Positions 9,293-18,077 of a stretch of 64,000 nt of DNA are shown piece after piece. A model generated the notes under the pieces. The model was not told the origin of the DNA. It searched no databases and saw nothing but the letters and a program-made list of their open reading frames with translations. This stretch comes from Hoylesella shahii DSM 15611 = JCM 12083 (GTDB taxonomy: Bacteria; Bacteroidota; Bacteroidia; Bacteroidales; Bacteroidaceae). Where the stretch lies: NCBI RefSeq assembly GCF_000613445.1, contig NZ_BAIZ01000017.1:1-64000 (forward strand), in the 5' to 3' direction. How positions within the stretch are numbered: the stretch's first letter is position 1; every line of letters begins with the position of its first letter. Position numbers and translations under genes: made by a program.

Positions 9293-10006
9293 ATGTTAGA
9301 AATAGACAACCTAACGTTTGCGTATAAGAAGTCGGGTAATATATTCGAGAAATTCTCTGCCAACTTCGCTCCAGGCCACATCTACGGTTTGTTAGGGCCC
9401 AATGGAGCAGGAAAATCCACGCTATTGTATCTTATGGCAGGCTTGTTGCGTCCCCAAAGTGGCTTGGTGATGCTAGATGGTTGCGATGTGCGCAAGCGTC
9501 GCCCCGAAACCACCACCGATATATTTATTGTTCCCGACGAGTACGAGTTGCCACGCGTGTCGCTCTCCGAATACATTCGCGTAAACAGTGTGTTCTATCC
9601 ACGTTTTTCTTACGACGACCTAAAGCGCTATTTAAGTGTTTTTGGCATGAACGAAGATGTGAATTTGGGCAATCTTTCTTTAGGTCAAGGCAAGAAAGTG
9701 TATATGAGTTTTGCCATGGCCACCCACACCCGCGTGCTTTTAATGGACGAACCCACCAACGGATTGGATATTCCAGGCAAGGCCCAATTTAGGCAATTCC
9801 TTAGCGAGGGCCACACGTCTGATAGCATTTTTGTGGTTTCAACCCACCAAGTGAAAGACATAGAGCAAGTGTTAGAGCATATCGTGATGTTCGACGATAG
9901 CGAGATATTGGCCAATGCCGACATCAAGAGCATTTTCCCCGATGGGAATGTAGACCTAGAACGCTTTTTTAACGAGAGGATTAATCAAAAAATGGCACAA
10001 CAATAA
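9293..10006 (+). CDS. ABC transporter ATP-binding protein
   Basis: This 237-residue nucleotide-binding subunit has Walker A GPNGAGKS at residues 35-42, the signature LSLGQGKK near 128 and Walker B VLLMDEPTNGLD near 149, followed by a switch histidine (VSTHQ). The short form without extra domains is typical of exporter-type or antibiotic/lipid efflux ATPases (CcmA/YtrB-like). Its stop codon overlaps the start of the next gene by one base, so the two are translationally coupled and the partner membrane protein is the neighbouring product. Substrate is unknown. Confidence 0.92.
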   Translation: MLEIDNLTFAYKKSGNIFEKFSANFAPGHIYGLLGPNGAGKSTLLYLMAGLLRPQSGLVMLDGCDVRKRRPETTTDIFIVPDEYELPRVSLSEYIRVNSVFYPRFSYDDLKRYLSVFGMNEDVNLGNLSLGQGKKVYMSFAMATHTRVLLMDEPTNGLDIPGKAQFRQFLSEGHTSDSIFVVSTHQVKDIEQVLEHIVMFDDSEILANADIKSIFPDGNVDLERFFNERINQKMAQQ

Positions 10007-11712
10007 TGAGCAATATCAACAATAACTTTAGTTTTTCGCGCTTTGGGGCCTATCTCAATAAACTACTTGTAGAGCGTTGGCGCACCAGTGTAATGCGTGT
10101 GGGCATACTCTTTGGCAGTATGCTAATGATAGAATTTTTAGTTTCGATATCATCGTACGATAATCATACATCTTCCGACAGGGGTTTTGAAATCCTTTTC
10201 GTTTGTTATGCCATCTCGCTACTAGTGTCGGGCTCAATCTTTGCATCTGATTTGATGAGTGGCGCACGAAGGAAAGCCGAACGCATAAGTGCCCTTGCCT
10301 TCCCCGTTACGCCTTTCGAAAACTGGCTAGCGCGTTGGGTTATCTGTGTACCCCTATATCTAGTTACCTATCTAGTCTGCATGTATGCGGCCGAAACCCT
10401 TAGAGTGGTACTTGTTGGTTCGGTTTTTCCCCAAATAGAATTACACTTTGTGCCCATCTTTGCTTACTCAAATTTTCTTGATTGGGATTTATCTCCGGCA
10501 TGGTTGCTTTATTTTTGGGTTACGGCCGTGTATGTTGTGGGTAGCGTTTTCTTTATGCGGCGTCCCACACTCAAAACCACAATGCTGCTCTTCTTGATGT
10601 TTTGGGGCGGTTCTCTCACACTCTTTTTGGGCGGACGTCATCTAGATTACAGCTACAGTTTGCTAATAAGAAGCCTTTATTGGTTTGCTTGGCTTTCTGT
10701 TCCTTTCTTGTGGTGGCTGTCTTATTTGGGCTTCAAAGATTTGGAAGTGATAGACGAGTTTTCGTTTAAGCGTTCAAAGGTATGGATAGTGGGTTATTTT
10801 GTGTGTGCATTGGTGGTGGCTAATGTGGGCATATGGGGGCAAGCCCTTGGTGACGCAAAGTTTTCTTACGATGACGTGGCAGAAGACGGGAAGGGATTTT
10901 ATCTTGACCGCACAATAGAAAAACGTATTGCCCCCGTGACGGTAATTGCTTATAACGATAGTTCAAACGCGGATTATTCTAGCGATAACAATATTGCTTT
11001 TACAGTAGAAGTGAATTATGTGAACGATGCCTCTCAATGCTCGGTTATTTATCCCGATGAGGTGCTGAAGGTGTGGCAAAAAGATAATGTGCTCTATTAT
11101 GCGTTATCCGATTCGGTGCAGACTAACGACGGCTATTACTTAAATTTCTTGTACGGACCCGATGGAAAGGCCGATGTTGATGAGGCTGTATCGAATGGAA
11201 AGATTGTTTACCAGGTGAAAGGCATCGATGGTAAAGTTCGAAAAGTGTTAGACCGCAATTATGATGAAAGGAATAAAGCGCGCATTATAGTTAACACCTT
11301 ACCTGGAAGCCTTGTGGTTAACCAACCTGCGGGGCACAATGTTTATATCGGAACAGGCAAAACACGCAGTATTACGGTTAATTCAAAAGGCGAATTAAAG
11401 TTTACCAGTGCTTTTAAACTAGACTCTTTGGTGCTGAACGATGTTTATAGAGTAGACCTTAATAGTGCACAAATAAATGTGATGAAAGTGCAATTGGGCT
11501 TAGACCCCGAAAACGAATACGCAGGAGATACCGAATTTGTACCCACCGACAAAGCAATGGTAAACCATGTAGAGGTTGTTGGAAGTGGAGAGATTAGCCA
11601 AATAGATGATGTTCGGTTTAAACGATTAGTATTGTTACCCAGTAAAGACGGAAATCTAAATATAGAATTAAAAAATGTAAAGCGCAAAATGGTGGTGCAG
11701 GGCCAAGAATAA
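10006..11712 (+). CDS. ABC transporter membrane protein with C-terminal beta-rich domain
   Basis: A 568-residue protein in two parts. Residues about 25-275 contain six or so hydrophobic segments, for example the runs near residues 30-50, 65-85, 110-130, 165-185, 190-205 and 255-280, forming the permease. The remaining 290 residues are soluble. They are rich in short beta repeats and N/D/V residues, and may resemble the head-GIN/DUF2807 type, though I cannot confirm that. The gene overlaps the ATPase gene by one base. ABC-2-type exporters of Bacteroidota often have such an extracytoplasmic tail. Substrate unknown. Confidence 0.75.
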   Translation: MSNINNNFSFSRFGAYLNKLLVERWRTSVMRVGILFGSMLMIEFLVSISSYDNHTSSDRGFEILFVCYAISLLVSGSIFASDLMSGARRKAERISALAFPVTPFENWLARWVICVPLYLVTYLVCMYAAETLRVVLVGSVFPQIELHFVPIFAYSNFLDWDLSPAWLLYFWVTAVYVVGSVFFMRRPTLKTTMLLFLMFWGGSLTLFLGGRHLDYSYSLLIRSLYWFAWLSVPFLWWLSYLGFKDLEVIDEFSFKRSKVWIVGYFVCALVVANVGIWGQALGDAKFSYDDVAEDGKGFYLDRTIEKRIAPVTVIAYNDSSNADYSSDNNIAFTVEVNYVNDASQCSVIYPDEVLKVWQKDNVLYYALSDSVQTNDGYYLNFLYGPDGKADVDEAVSNGKIVYQVKGIDGKVRKVLDRNYDERNKARIIVNTLPGSLVVNQPAGHNVYIGTGKTRSITVNSKGELKFTSAFKLDSLVLNDVYRVDLNSAQINVMKVQLGLDPENEYAGDTEFVPTDKAMVNHVEVVGSGEISQIDDVRFKRLVLLPSKDGNLNIELKNVKRKMVVQGQE

Positions 11713-11814
11713 AGCCCGCGATGCACAGCCCAAGCCCCCGCAACGGCGCACTTATAAATAAGGAGCGACTTGATAAATCGCGATAAAAGGGTTGCAGGGG
11801 TGCTGTTAAATGAT

Positions 11815-11956
11815 TACCTTTGTGGCTGGTTCTAAACATCGCTTATGCGATTTTAGAGCCAGCCTTATATATAATAAAACAACAAAAACAAAGTCCTTCG
11901 TAGCGCTAAGAATTAAAAATAGCTGCTGGCGAAGGCAACGAAAATAGCATAACGAC
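11815..11956 (+). promoter_or_regulatory. ilvE promoter and structured leader
   Basis: TACCTTTG at 11815-11822 is a perfect -7 box. The predicted start lies at about 11828. It coincides with a near-perfect hairpin at 11824-11864, in which GGCTGGTTCTAAA pairs with TTTAGAGCCAGCC and an inner ATCGC/GCGAT helix closes on TTAT. A second pairing, CCTTCG with CGAAGG, spans about 11900-11940. The transcript would thus begin with a stable 5' stem-loop ahead of the branched-chain aminotransferase start at 11957. Confidence 0.6.
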
Positions 11957-12978
11957 ATGAAGAATTTAGATTGGGCAGACCTTGGTTTTGGCTATATACC
12001 ACCAACTACAACGTGAGGTGTTATTATCGCGATGGTAAGTGGGGAGAAATAGAGACCTGCTCTGACGAGTATTTGAAACTGCACATGGCTGCAACATGCC
12101 TGCATTACGGGCAAGAAGCCTTCGAAGGACTGAAGGCTTACCGCTGTCCCGACGGCAAAGTGCGTGTGTTTCGAATGCGCGATAATGCAGCCCGACTGCA
12201 ACAAACCTGTAACGGCATCATGATGCCCACCGTGCCCATCGAACTTTTTGAAGAGATGGTAACACGCGTGATACGCCTTAATCAAGACTATGTGCCCACC
12301 TACGAGAGCAAGGCAGCGCTCTATATTCGCCCCTTGATTATCGGAACAAGTGCACAAGTGGGAGTAAAACCAGCCGAAGAATATCTCTTCCTTATCTTTG
12401 TTACACCCGTTGGCCCCTATTTTAAAGGCGGATTTTCTACCAATCCTTATGTTATTGTGCGCAATTTCGACCGTTCGGCCCCGCTGGGTACAGGTATGTA
12501 CAAGGTTGGTGGCAACTATGCGGCTTCGCTTAGAGCTAACGCGTTGGCTCACGAGAAAGGTTATGCAAGCGAGTTCTATCTCGATGCAAAAGAAAAAAAA
12601 TATGTTGACGAGTGCGGAGCTGCTAACTTCTTTGCGATAAAAGGCAATAAATATCTTACACCCAAGTCTTCGTCTATCTTGCCCAGCATCACTAATAACA
12701 GTTTGATGCAATTGGCGCGCGACTTGGGTATGGAGGTGGAACAACGACCCATCGCCGAAGAAGAATTAGACACATTCGACGAGGCAGGAGCTTGTGGAAC
12801 AGCCGCCGTAATCAGTCCGATATCTTATCTCGACGATATGGAGACTGGGCAACGCTACACTTTCAGTGCCGATGGTAAGCCCGGACCAGTGTCTACTCGC
12901 CTTTATAACCTGTTGCGAGACATACAATATGGTATAGCCGAAGACAAACACGGCTGGACAACAGTGGTGATTGACTAG
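11957..12978 (+). CDS. ilvE: branched-chain-amino-acid aminotransferase, frameshifted near start
   Basis: This PLP enzyme (fold type IV) interconverts Leu/Ile/Val and their 2-oxo acids with glutamate. From ATG at 11957 the frame reads MKNLDWADLGFGYIP and then breaks. One C is missing at about 12000 (CCCACC reads CCACC), and the correct continuation TNYNVRCYYRDGKWG is in the next frame, which is open to 12978. Family landmarks follow: LHYGQEAFEGLKAYR, VRVFRMRDNAARL, YIRPLI, the Schiff-base lysine in GMYKVGGNYAAS, and EELDTFDEAGACGTAA. Corrected length is about 341 residues. Without the correction a false start at 11971 would be chosen. Confidence 0.93.
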
Positions 12979-13111
12979 CAAAAGACACAAAAGACTAGCC
13001 CCAACGCTGAACATAAGCCTCTAAGAGCGCAAAAAGAATGGTGCTGAGGCTTAATAGGCCCAATCCAAACAACAATAAATAAACCCTTAACCCCACTCCT
13101 TACCCAAGAAA

Positions 13112-13882
13112 ATGAGCAAAGGAAAATTAGAAAAATTCGCCGAGATGGAGACGTTTAGCAACGTTTTCCAATATCCTTATTCGGTAATTGATAACAAACC
13201 CTTTACTATGCGCGGACAATGGCGCAACGATTATTTTCATAACGACAACCCCATCGTACTAGAATTGGGCTGCGGAAAGGGTGAATACACCGTTGAATTG
13301 GCTAAACTTTATCCCAATACCAACTTCATTGGGGTGGATATTAAGGGCGCACGCATGTGGAAAGGGGCTAAAATGGCTTTGGAAAAGGGGCTGAAAAACG
13401 TGGCTTTCTTGCGCACCAATATTGAGATTATCGACCGCTTTTTTGCTCCCAACGAGGTGCAAGGCCTTTGGCTCACCTTTAGCGACCCACAAATGAAAAA
13501 CGTGCACAAACGACTTACTAGCACGTTTTTTCTTGAACGTTATCGCCGTTTTTTGCAAAACAATGGCGTGGTGCATCTAAAAACCGATTCGAACTTCCTC
13601 TTTACCTACACCCAACACGTGGTGGCGGTTAACAAACTAAACCTGCTGTTTAGTACAGACGACCTCTATCATACGTCTGGCATCGATGAAGAAACAGCCA
13701 CAATACTCGCAATCCAGACTTATTACGAAAGTATGTGGATTGCACGAGGCCTTAATATTAGGTATATGAAGTTTGCTTTGCCTCACGAAGGCACACTGGT
13801 TGAACCCGATGTTGAAATACCGCTCGATGAATATCGTAGCTATCATCGCAACAAACGCAGCTCGCTAGATGCTCGGAAATGA
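13112..13882 (+). CDS. trmB: tRNA (guanine-N7-)-methyltransferase
   Basis: TrmB uses SAM to make m7G46 in tRNA variable loops. The 256-residue protein has the SAM-binding motif [12 protein letters not shown] (about residues 49-60), the acidic motif [15 protein letters not shown], and the TrmB hallmark [16 protein letters not shown] near residue 118. [10 protein letters not shown] follows. Length fits the family. It lies 133 bases behind ilvE on the same strand, probably co-transcribed. Confidence 0.95.
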   Translation: MSKGKLEKFAEMETFSNVFQYPYSVIDNKPFTMRGQWRNDYFHNDNPIVLELGCGKGEYTVELAKLYPNTNFIGVDIKGARMWKGAKMALEKGLKNVAFLRTNIEIIDRFFAPNEVQGLWLTFSDPQMKNVHKRLTSTFFLERYRRFLQNNGVVHLKTDSNFLFTYTQHVVAVNKLNLLFSTDDLYHTSGIDEETATILAIQTYYESMWIARGLNIRYMKFALPHEGTLVEPDVEIPLDEYRSYHRNKRSSLDARK

Positions 13883-14330
13883 TGTGAAACGCCTCGCCGT
13901 TGCCCCGCTATAAACTGTGAACAGTCCTCCCACGTCTCCTCGCAAAAGGGAGAGGGGAGTGATATGCTTTGCTGGTATATCGCATTTTGGCCTTAACCAC
14001 GCCTTTCAAAGCTTATTTTCTACCGCCATTTTTAACGCGTCGCACCAACGCTTAGTTGTTGTTCGTGTTCTTCGCCGTCTTCCTTTTTACCCCAATTTAT
14101 AAGTTGTTTGAAGTCACAAACAGCCCTAATGCCCAAAGTGTATCCTCGAAATCGTTTAGAGTTATTGGCGGCTTGTAGTATGTTGTTCTGCAATCGCCGG
14201 TATATGAGTGATGTGCCACTCCTTTTGAACACTATCCACCGTAATGCGAAGAGCTATTGAACACCGAAGTAAGCTTTAAAAACCGCATAAATTTTCGTGC
14301 AATATATGCTCGGCTATGTGTTATTTTCAC
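13883..14330. other. intergenic region without clear gene
   Basis: No convincing gene is seen in 450 bases. Small frames at 13917-14102 (plus) and 14032-14232 (minus) have no recognisable motif, and their composition matches the flanking noncoding DNA. The stretch may be a decayed gene. Confidence 0.45.
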
Positions 14331-14338
14331 TACCTTTG
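14331..14338 (+). promoter_or_regulatory. -7 box of the rubrerythrin promoter
   Basis: TACCTTTG matches TAnnTTTG exactly, giving a leader of about 80 nt before the rubrerythrin start at 14424. Confidence 0.65.
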
Positions 14339-14423
14339 CATCGAATAAGACTGAAGACACAAATTAAGAACGGCGTAAGGCCGACGAAATTATACAAAGA
14401 ATTTATACAAAAACAAGAACATT

Positions 14424-14966
14424 ATGAAAGAGTTAAAAGGAACAAAGACTGAGAAAAACCTGCAAGAGGCGTTTGCTGGCGAAAGTATGGCCCGCAACAA
14501 ATACACTTTCTTTGCTTCGAAAGCAAGGAAAGATGGTTTCGAACAGATTGCTGCCATCTTTGAAGAGACGGCTCATAACGAGAAAGAACATGCCGAACTG
14601 TGGTATAAATACCTGCACGGAGGCGAGGTTGGTACCACGAGCGAAAACCTTTTGAGTGCTGCCGAAGGCGAAAACTACGAGTGGACCGACATGTACGAGC
14701 GTATGGCTAAAGAGGCCGAAGAAGAAGGTTTTAAAGAAATTGCCATCAAATTTAGAAAGGTTGGCGAGATTGAGAAGACGCACGAGGAGCGTTATCGCAA
14801 GCTTTTGAAGAATATTGAAGACGCTTTGGTGTTCTCGCGCGATGGCGATTGCATCTGGGTATGCCGCAATTGCGGTCATGTGGTTATTGGAAAGAAGGCT
14901 CCACAACTGTGCCCCGTGTGCATGCACCCACAAGCTTTCTTTGAACTGAAGGCAGAAAACTTCTAA
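14424..14966 (+). CDS. rbr: rubrerythrin
   Basis: Rubrerythrin is a cytosolic non-haem diiron peroxidase that protects anaerobes from hydrogen peroxide. The 180-residue protein has the ferritin-like four-helix domain with [25 protein letters not shown] and a second EKTHEERY (diiron ligands Glu/His). A C-terminal rubredoxin-type Fe(SCys)4 domain follows: [10 protein letters not shown], then CPVC near residues 151-170. Length matches the 175-195 usual for the family. It is monocistronic with its own TACCTTTG promoter, in keeping with peroxide induction, though no PerR/OxyR operator is identified. Confidence 0.96.
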   Translation: MKELKGTKTEKNLQEAFAGESMARNKYTFFASKARKDGFEQIAAIFEETAHNEKEHAELWYKYLHGGEVGTTSENLLSAAEGENYEWTDMYERMAKEAEEEGFKEIAIKFRKVGEIEKTHEERYRKLLKNIEDALVFSRDGDCIWVCRNCGHVVIGKKAPQLCPVCMHPQAFFELKAENF

Positions 14967-15227
14967 AGGAGAAAGATTGAAAGGATGAAAAGGTGAAGGT
15001 TGGCTGTGCTTGTTAACTAGTCTACTCGTTAATTGGTAAACATGTTCATTTAAAAAATGGCTAGGCCAACAAGGTTTCACTGCCCTTCTTATTGTTTGGG
15101 CCTTTCTTATCAATTCTTCTAGCCGAGTAAACCAATGCCGCTTTTGGTCTAAAACCATCGCGTTTGATCCCTTTAAAGAGGCCCTTAACATCTTAGAGAA
15201 GTCTTTTTCCCCTGAACTAAATTTTAT

Positions 15228-15275
15228 AAAAAACGCTGTCCAACTTTACGCGGACAGCGTTTTTTTGTATCTTTG
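15228..15275 (+). promoter_or_regulatory. terminator hairpin overlapping the tex promoter
   Basis: AAAAAACGCTGTCC (15228-15241) pairs perfectly with GGACAGCGTTTTTT (15252-15265), a textbook bidirectional terminator. TATCTTTG (15268-15275) follows at once as the -7 box, and the ATG of tex is at 15281. The usual start distance places transcription start at or within a base of the ATG, so the tex mRNA is probably leaderless. The -33 region would fall inside the hairpin loop. Confidence 0.7.
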
Positions 15276-15280
15276 CATTT

Positions 15281-17416
15281 ATGAACGAATACGCAAATAT
15301 CATCGCCACGAGCCTTGAACTTAACCAAACAAAGGTGGCTAACACCCTCGCACTACTCGATGAGGGTTGCACTATACCCTTTATCAGCCGTTATCGTAAA
15401 GAGAAAACTGGCGGACTGGACGAGGTGCAGATTGCTAATATCAGCCAATGGAAAGACAAACTCACCGAACTTGCAAAGCGTAAGGAAACCATTTGCAAAA
15501 CAATTGACGAGCAGGGCAAGCTTACGCCCGAGCTGAAAGGTCGTATTGACAACACATGGGACAGCACTACGCTCGAAGATATATACTTGCCTTATAAGCC
15601 CAAACGCCGTACTCGCGCGCAGGTGGCACGCCAACAGGGGCTAGAACCCTTGGCGCAAATCATCTTGTTGCAACGCGAATCCAACCCCGAAAACGTGGCA
15701 CGAGCCTACGTTAAAGGCGAGGTAAAAGATGTTGATGCCGCCATTAAGGGCGCGCAAGACATCATTGCCGAAACCATTAGTGAAAACGAACAAACCCGAC
15801 AACAAGTGCGCAACGCCTTTAAACGCGAAGCCATCATCTCGTCGAAGGTGATTGCCGCGAAGAAAGACGAGGAAGGGGCGCAAAAATATACCGACTATTT
15901 CGACTTTTCTGAACCACTTCGGCGATGCAATGGCAATCGTTTACTGGCTATGAGACGTGGCGAAAGCGAGGGATTTCTGCGGGTGAACATCGCTATCGAC
16001 GGCGAAGAAACCACCGAACGCTTGCAACGCCATTATGTTAAAGGCCGTGGCGCTTGCGCAAAGTTGGTGGAAGAGGCTGTGGCCGATGCTTATAAACGAC
16101 TGATTGAACCCTCGGTGGAAAACGAATTTGCAGCGGCTAGCAAGGAAAAAGCTGACGAAGAGGCCATCGGTGTGTTCTCGCTCAACTTGCGTCAGCTGCT
16201 TCTAGCCGCGCCGTTGGGCCAAAAACGCGTGATGGGTGTTGACCCTGGCATACGCACGGGCTGCAAAGTGGTGTGCTTAGACGCACAAGGCAACTTGCTT
16301 TATCATGATGTTGTGTATCCCTTTACGCCTCGTGGCAATGAGCATGCGGCCAAAATGGAGTTCGAAAAGATTGCTGGTCGCTTTAAAGTAGAGGCTATTG
16401 CCGTGGGTAATGGCACTGCTAGTCGCGAAACAGCCGATATCTTGCGCCTTGCAGGCAACGATGCGCACCCCAGAATACCCGTGTATGTGGTGAGCGAAGA
16501 TGGTGCTTCGGTGTATTCGGCATCTAAAACGGCTCGCGACGAGTTTCCTGATGAGGATGTAACGGTGCGTGGGGCGGTGTCGATTGGTAGGCGATTGATG
16601 GACCCACTGGCCGAATTGGTGAAGATTGACCCCAAGAGTATCGGCGTGGGACAATATCAACACGATGTGGATCAAACTAAATTGAAGAAGAGTTTGGACA
16701 CCACTGTGGAAAGTTGTGTTAACCTTGTGGGTGTTAATGTAAACACTGCTAGCCTGCATCTGCTTACTTATATCAGCGGATTGGGCCCCACTTTGGCCAA
16801 GAATATTGTGGATTATCGCCGCGAAAATGGAGCATTCACCTCGCGTGCACAATTAAAAAAGGTGCCCCGATTGGGTCCAGCAGCCTTCGAACAGTGTGCA
16901 GGTTTTTTGCGTGTTGATGGTGCTAAAAACCCTTTAGACAACAGTGCGGTACACCCAGAGCGTTATGCCGTGGTGGAAAATATGGCTAAAGACTTGGGTT
17001 GCTCGGTGGGCGAGCTTATCGGAAGCAACGAAAAGATTAGGCAAATACCGCTAGAGAAATACGTAACGGCCGAAGTGGGCATGCCTACACTCAATGATAT
17101 TGTAGCCGAACTAGAGAAACCAGGGCGCGACCCACGTGAAGACCTCGAAGAATTTGCCTTCGACGAGCGTGTGCATACCGTTGCCGACCTGGTTCCGGGC
17201 ATGCTTTTGCCAGGTATTGTTACCAATATCACCAAGTTCGGTGCTTTTGTTGATGTGGGTGTTCATCAAGACGGATTGGTGCATGTGTCGCAGTTGGCCA
17301 ATCGTTTTGTTGCCGACCCGGCTGAAGTGGTGAAGCTTCATCAGCATGTTCAGGTAAAGGTTGTTGAGGTAGACACCAAACGTAATCGTATATCTTTGAC
17401 GATGAAAGGAGTGTGA
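15281..17416 (+). CDS. tex: Tex family RNA-binding/transcription accessory protein
   Basis: Tex is a conserved cytosolic nucleic-acid-binding protein of the Spt6 family, linked to transcription and RNA metabolism. The 711-residue product shows the Tex N-terminal helical domain (ISRYRKEKTGGLDE near residue 35), and the YqgF-like fold with GVDPGIRTGCKVV near residue 319. Helix-hairpin-helix motifs follow (SGLGPTLAKNIVDYR near 504). A C-terminal S1 domain starts at about residue 640 (LPGIVTNITKFGAFVDVG). Length is normal and the frame intact. The start is fixed by the upstream promoter, which leaves almost no leader. Confidence 0.96.
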   Translation: MNEYANIIATSLELNQTKVANTLALLDEGCTIPFISRYRKEKTGGLDEVQIANISQWKDKLTELAKRKETICKTIDEQGKLTPELKGRIDNTWDSTTLEDIYLPYKPKRRTRAQVARQQGLEPLAQIILLQRESNPENVARAYVKGEVKDVDAAIKGAQDIIAETISENEQTRQQVRNAFKREAIISSKVIAAKKDEEGAQKYTDYFDFSEPLRRCNGNRLLAMRRGESEGFLRVNIAIDGEETTERLQRHYVKGRGACAKLVEEAVADAYKRLIEPSVENEFAAASKEKADEEAIGVFSLNLRQLLLAAPLGQKRVMGVDPGIRTGCKVVCLDAQGNLLYHDVVYPFTPRGNEHAAKMEFEKIAGRFKVEAIAVGNGTASRETADILRLAGNDAHPRIPVYVVSEDGASVYSASKTARDEFPDEDVTVRGAVSIGRRLMDPLAELVKIDPKSIGVGQYQHDVDQTKLKKSLDTTVESCVNLVGVNVNTASLHLLTYISGLGPTLAKNIVDYRRENGAFTSRAQLKKVPRLGPAAFEQCAGFLRVDGAKNPLDNSAVHPERYAVVENMAKDLGCSVGELIGSNEKIRQIPLEKYVTAEVGMPTLNDIVAELEKPGRDPREDLEEFAFDERVHTVADLVPGMLLPGIVTNITKFGAFVDVGVHQDGLVHVSQLANRFVADPAEVVKLHQHVQVKVVEVDTKRNRISLTMKGV

Positions 17417-17420
17417 TGTG

Positions 17421-17846
17421 ATGAAAAAGTTGTTTATTTTCATGGTAATGGCGCTGTTTTCACTAGTTGGCTACGGTCAGCAACAGCAGAGTTTCAAGGG
17501 TTATTTGTATAACGAAGAGTATCAAGTGTATCTTCGCATCAACTTTTATGATAATGATGTGTTGCCCCGTGGTCAGGAACTCTTTGGTAAATTGCCAGGA
17601 TATCTTGGCTCTAAGCGCGACACGCGGCTGTGGCTAATCACCGATGCGAAGCTTAATAAAGACAATGAGGCAAAACTTGCTATCATTAACGACTATGGTA
17701 GCGAAGACTTGGAAGCTAAATTGGAGAAAGATAACGATAGTATTTTTACGCTAAAACAAGGAGAAGGCAGCCACATTAAAATAGTGGTAGACCGCAAATG
17801 GGTGAAACTTCCTAAGGTGATGCAATTTAAAGTGAAGAAGAATTAA
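17421..17846 (+). CDS. small secreted protein of unknown function
   Basis: A 141-residue protein with a clear signal peptide (MKKLFIFMVMALFSLVGYGQ, cut after Gly or Gln). The mature part is charged and beta-prone, with no family I recognise. It starts 4 bases after the tex stop codon and is probably co-transcribed. A GTG at 17418 is in frame, but ATG at 17421 is preferred. It ends 40 bases before the long inverted repeat that separates it from the convergent sprA. Confidence 0.75.
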   Translation: MKKLFIFMVMALFSLVGYGQQQQSFKGYLYNEEYQVYLRINFYDNDVLPRGQELFGKLPGYLGSKRDTRLWLITDAKLNKDNEAKLAIINDYGSEDLEAKLEKDNDSIFTLKQGEGSHIKIVVDRKWVKLPKVMQFKVKKN

Positions 17847-17887
17847 GGGCAAACCTTTAGCCCTCGTTGCCCGCTTTGGGGCGAAAA

Positions 17888-17980
17888 GGCAGAAAGGTGG
17901 ATGCAAGTGCTGGTTGGTTAGCGCCCACTTTGGTGCTATTTATGCTCAACTGTTGTTCTTGCGGCATCCACTTTTCTGCC
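17888..17980. repeat. long inverted repeat between convergent genes
   Basis: GGCAGAAAGGTGGATGC (17888-17904) pairs with GCATCCACTTTTCTGCC (17964-17980) at 16 of 17 positions, the odd pair being G-U. The 59-nt loop holds a smaller hairpin. It sits between the converging small secreted protein gene and sprA. It may serve as a two-way terminator or be a mobile palindromic element. Confidence 0.6.
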
Positions 17981-18077
17981 TGTTTGTTTGTTGTATGTAG
18001 GGTTTGCAGTGCTTTTGCAAACTGCGTTTTAGCTTCATAGTGCAAGGCCAACCAAGCCCTTGGTGCCTCAAAGGCGT

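Noticed and set aside
11992..12744. 250-residue antisense frame over ilvE
   Set aside because: Cys/His-rich, motif-free translation opposite a conserved enzyme; a shadow frame.
13917..14232. Two short overlapping frames between trmB and rubrerythrin
   Set aside because: Neither shows a family pattern or start context; possibly a decayed gene but not supportable.
17857..18051. 64-residue minus-strand frame between 17846 and sprA
   Set aside because: Most of it is the inverted repeat at 17888-17980; no independent coding evidence.
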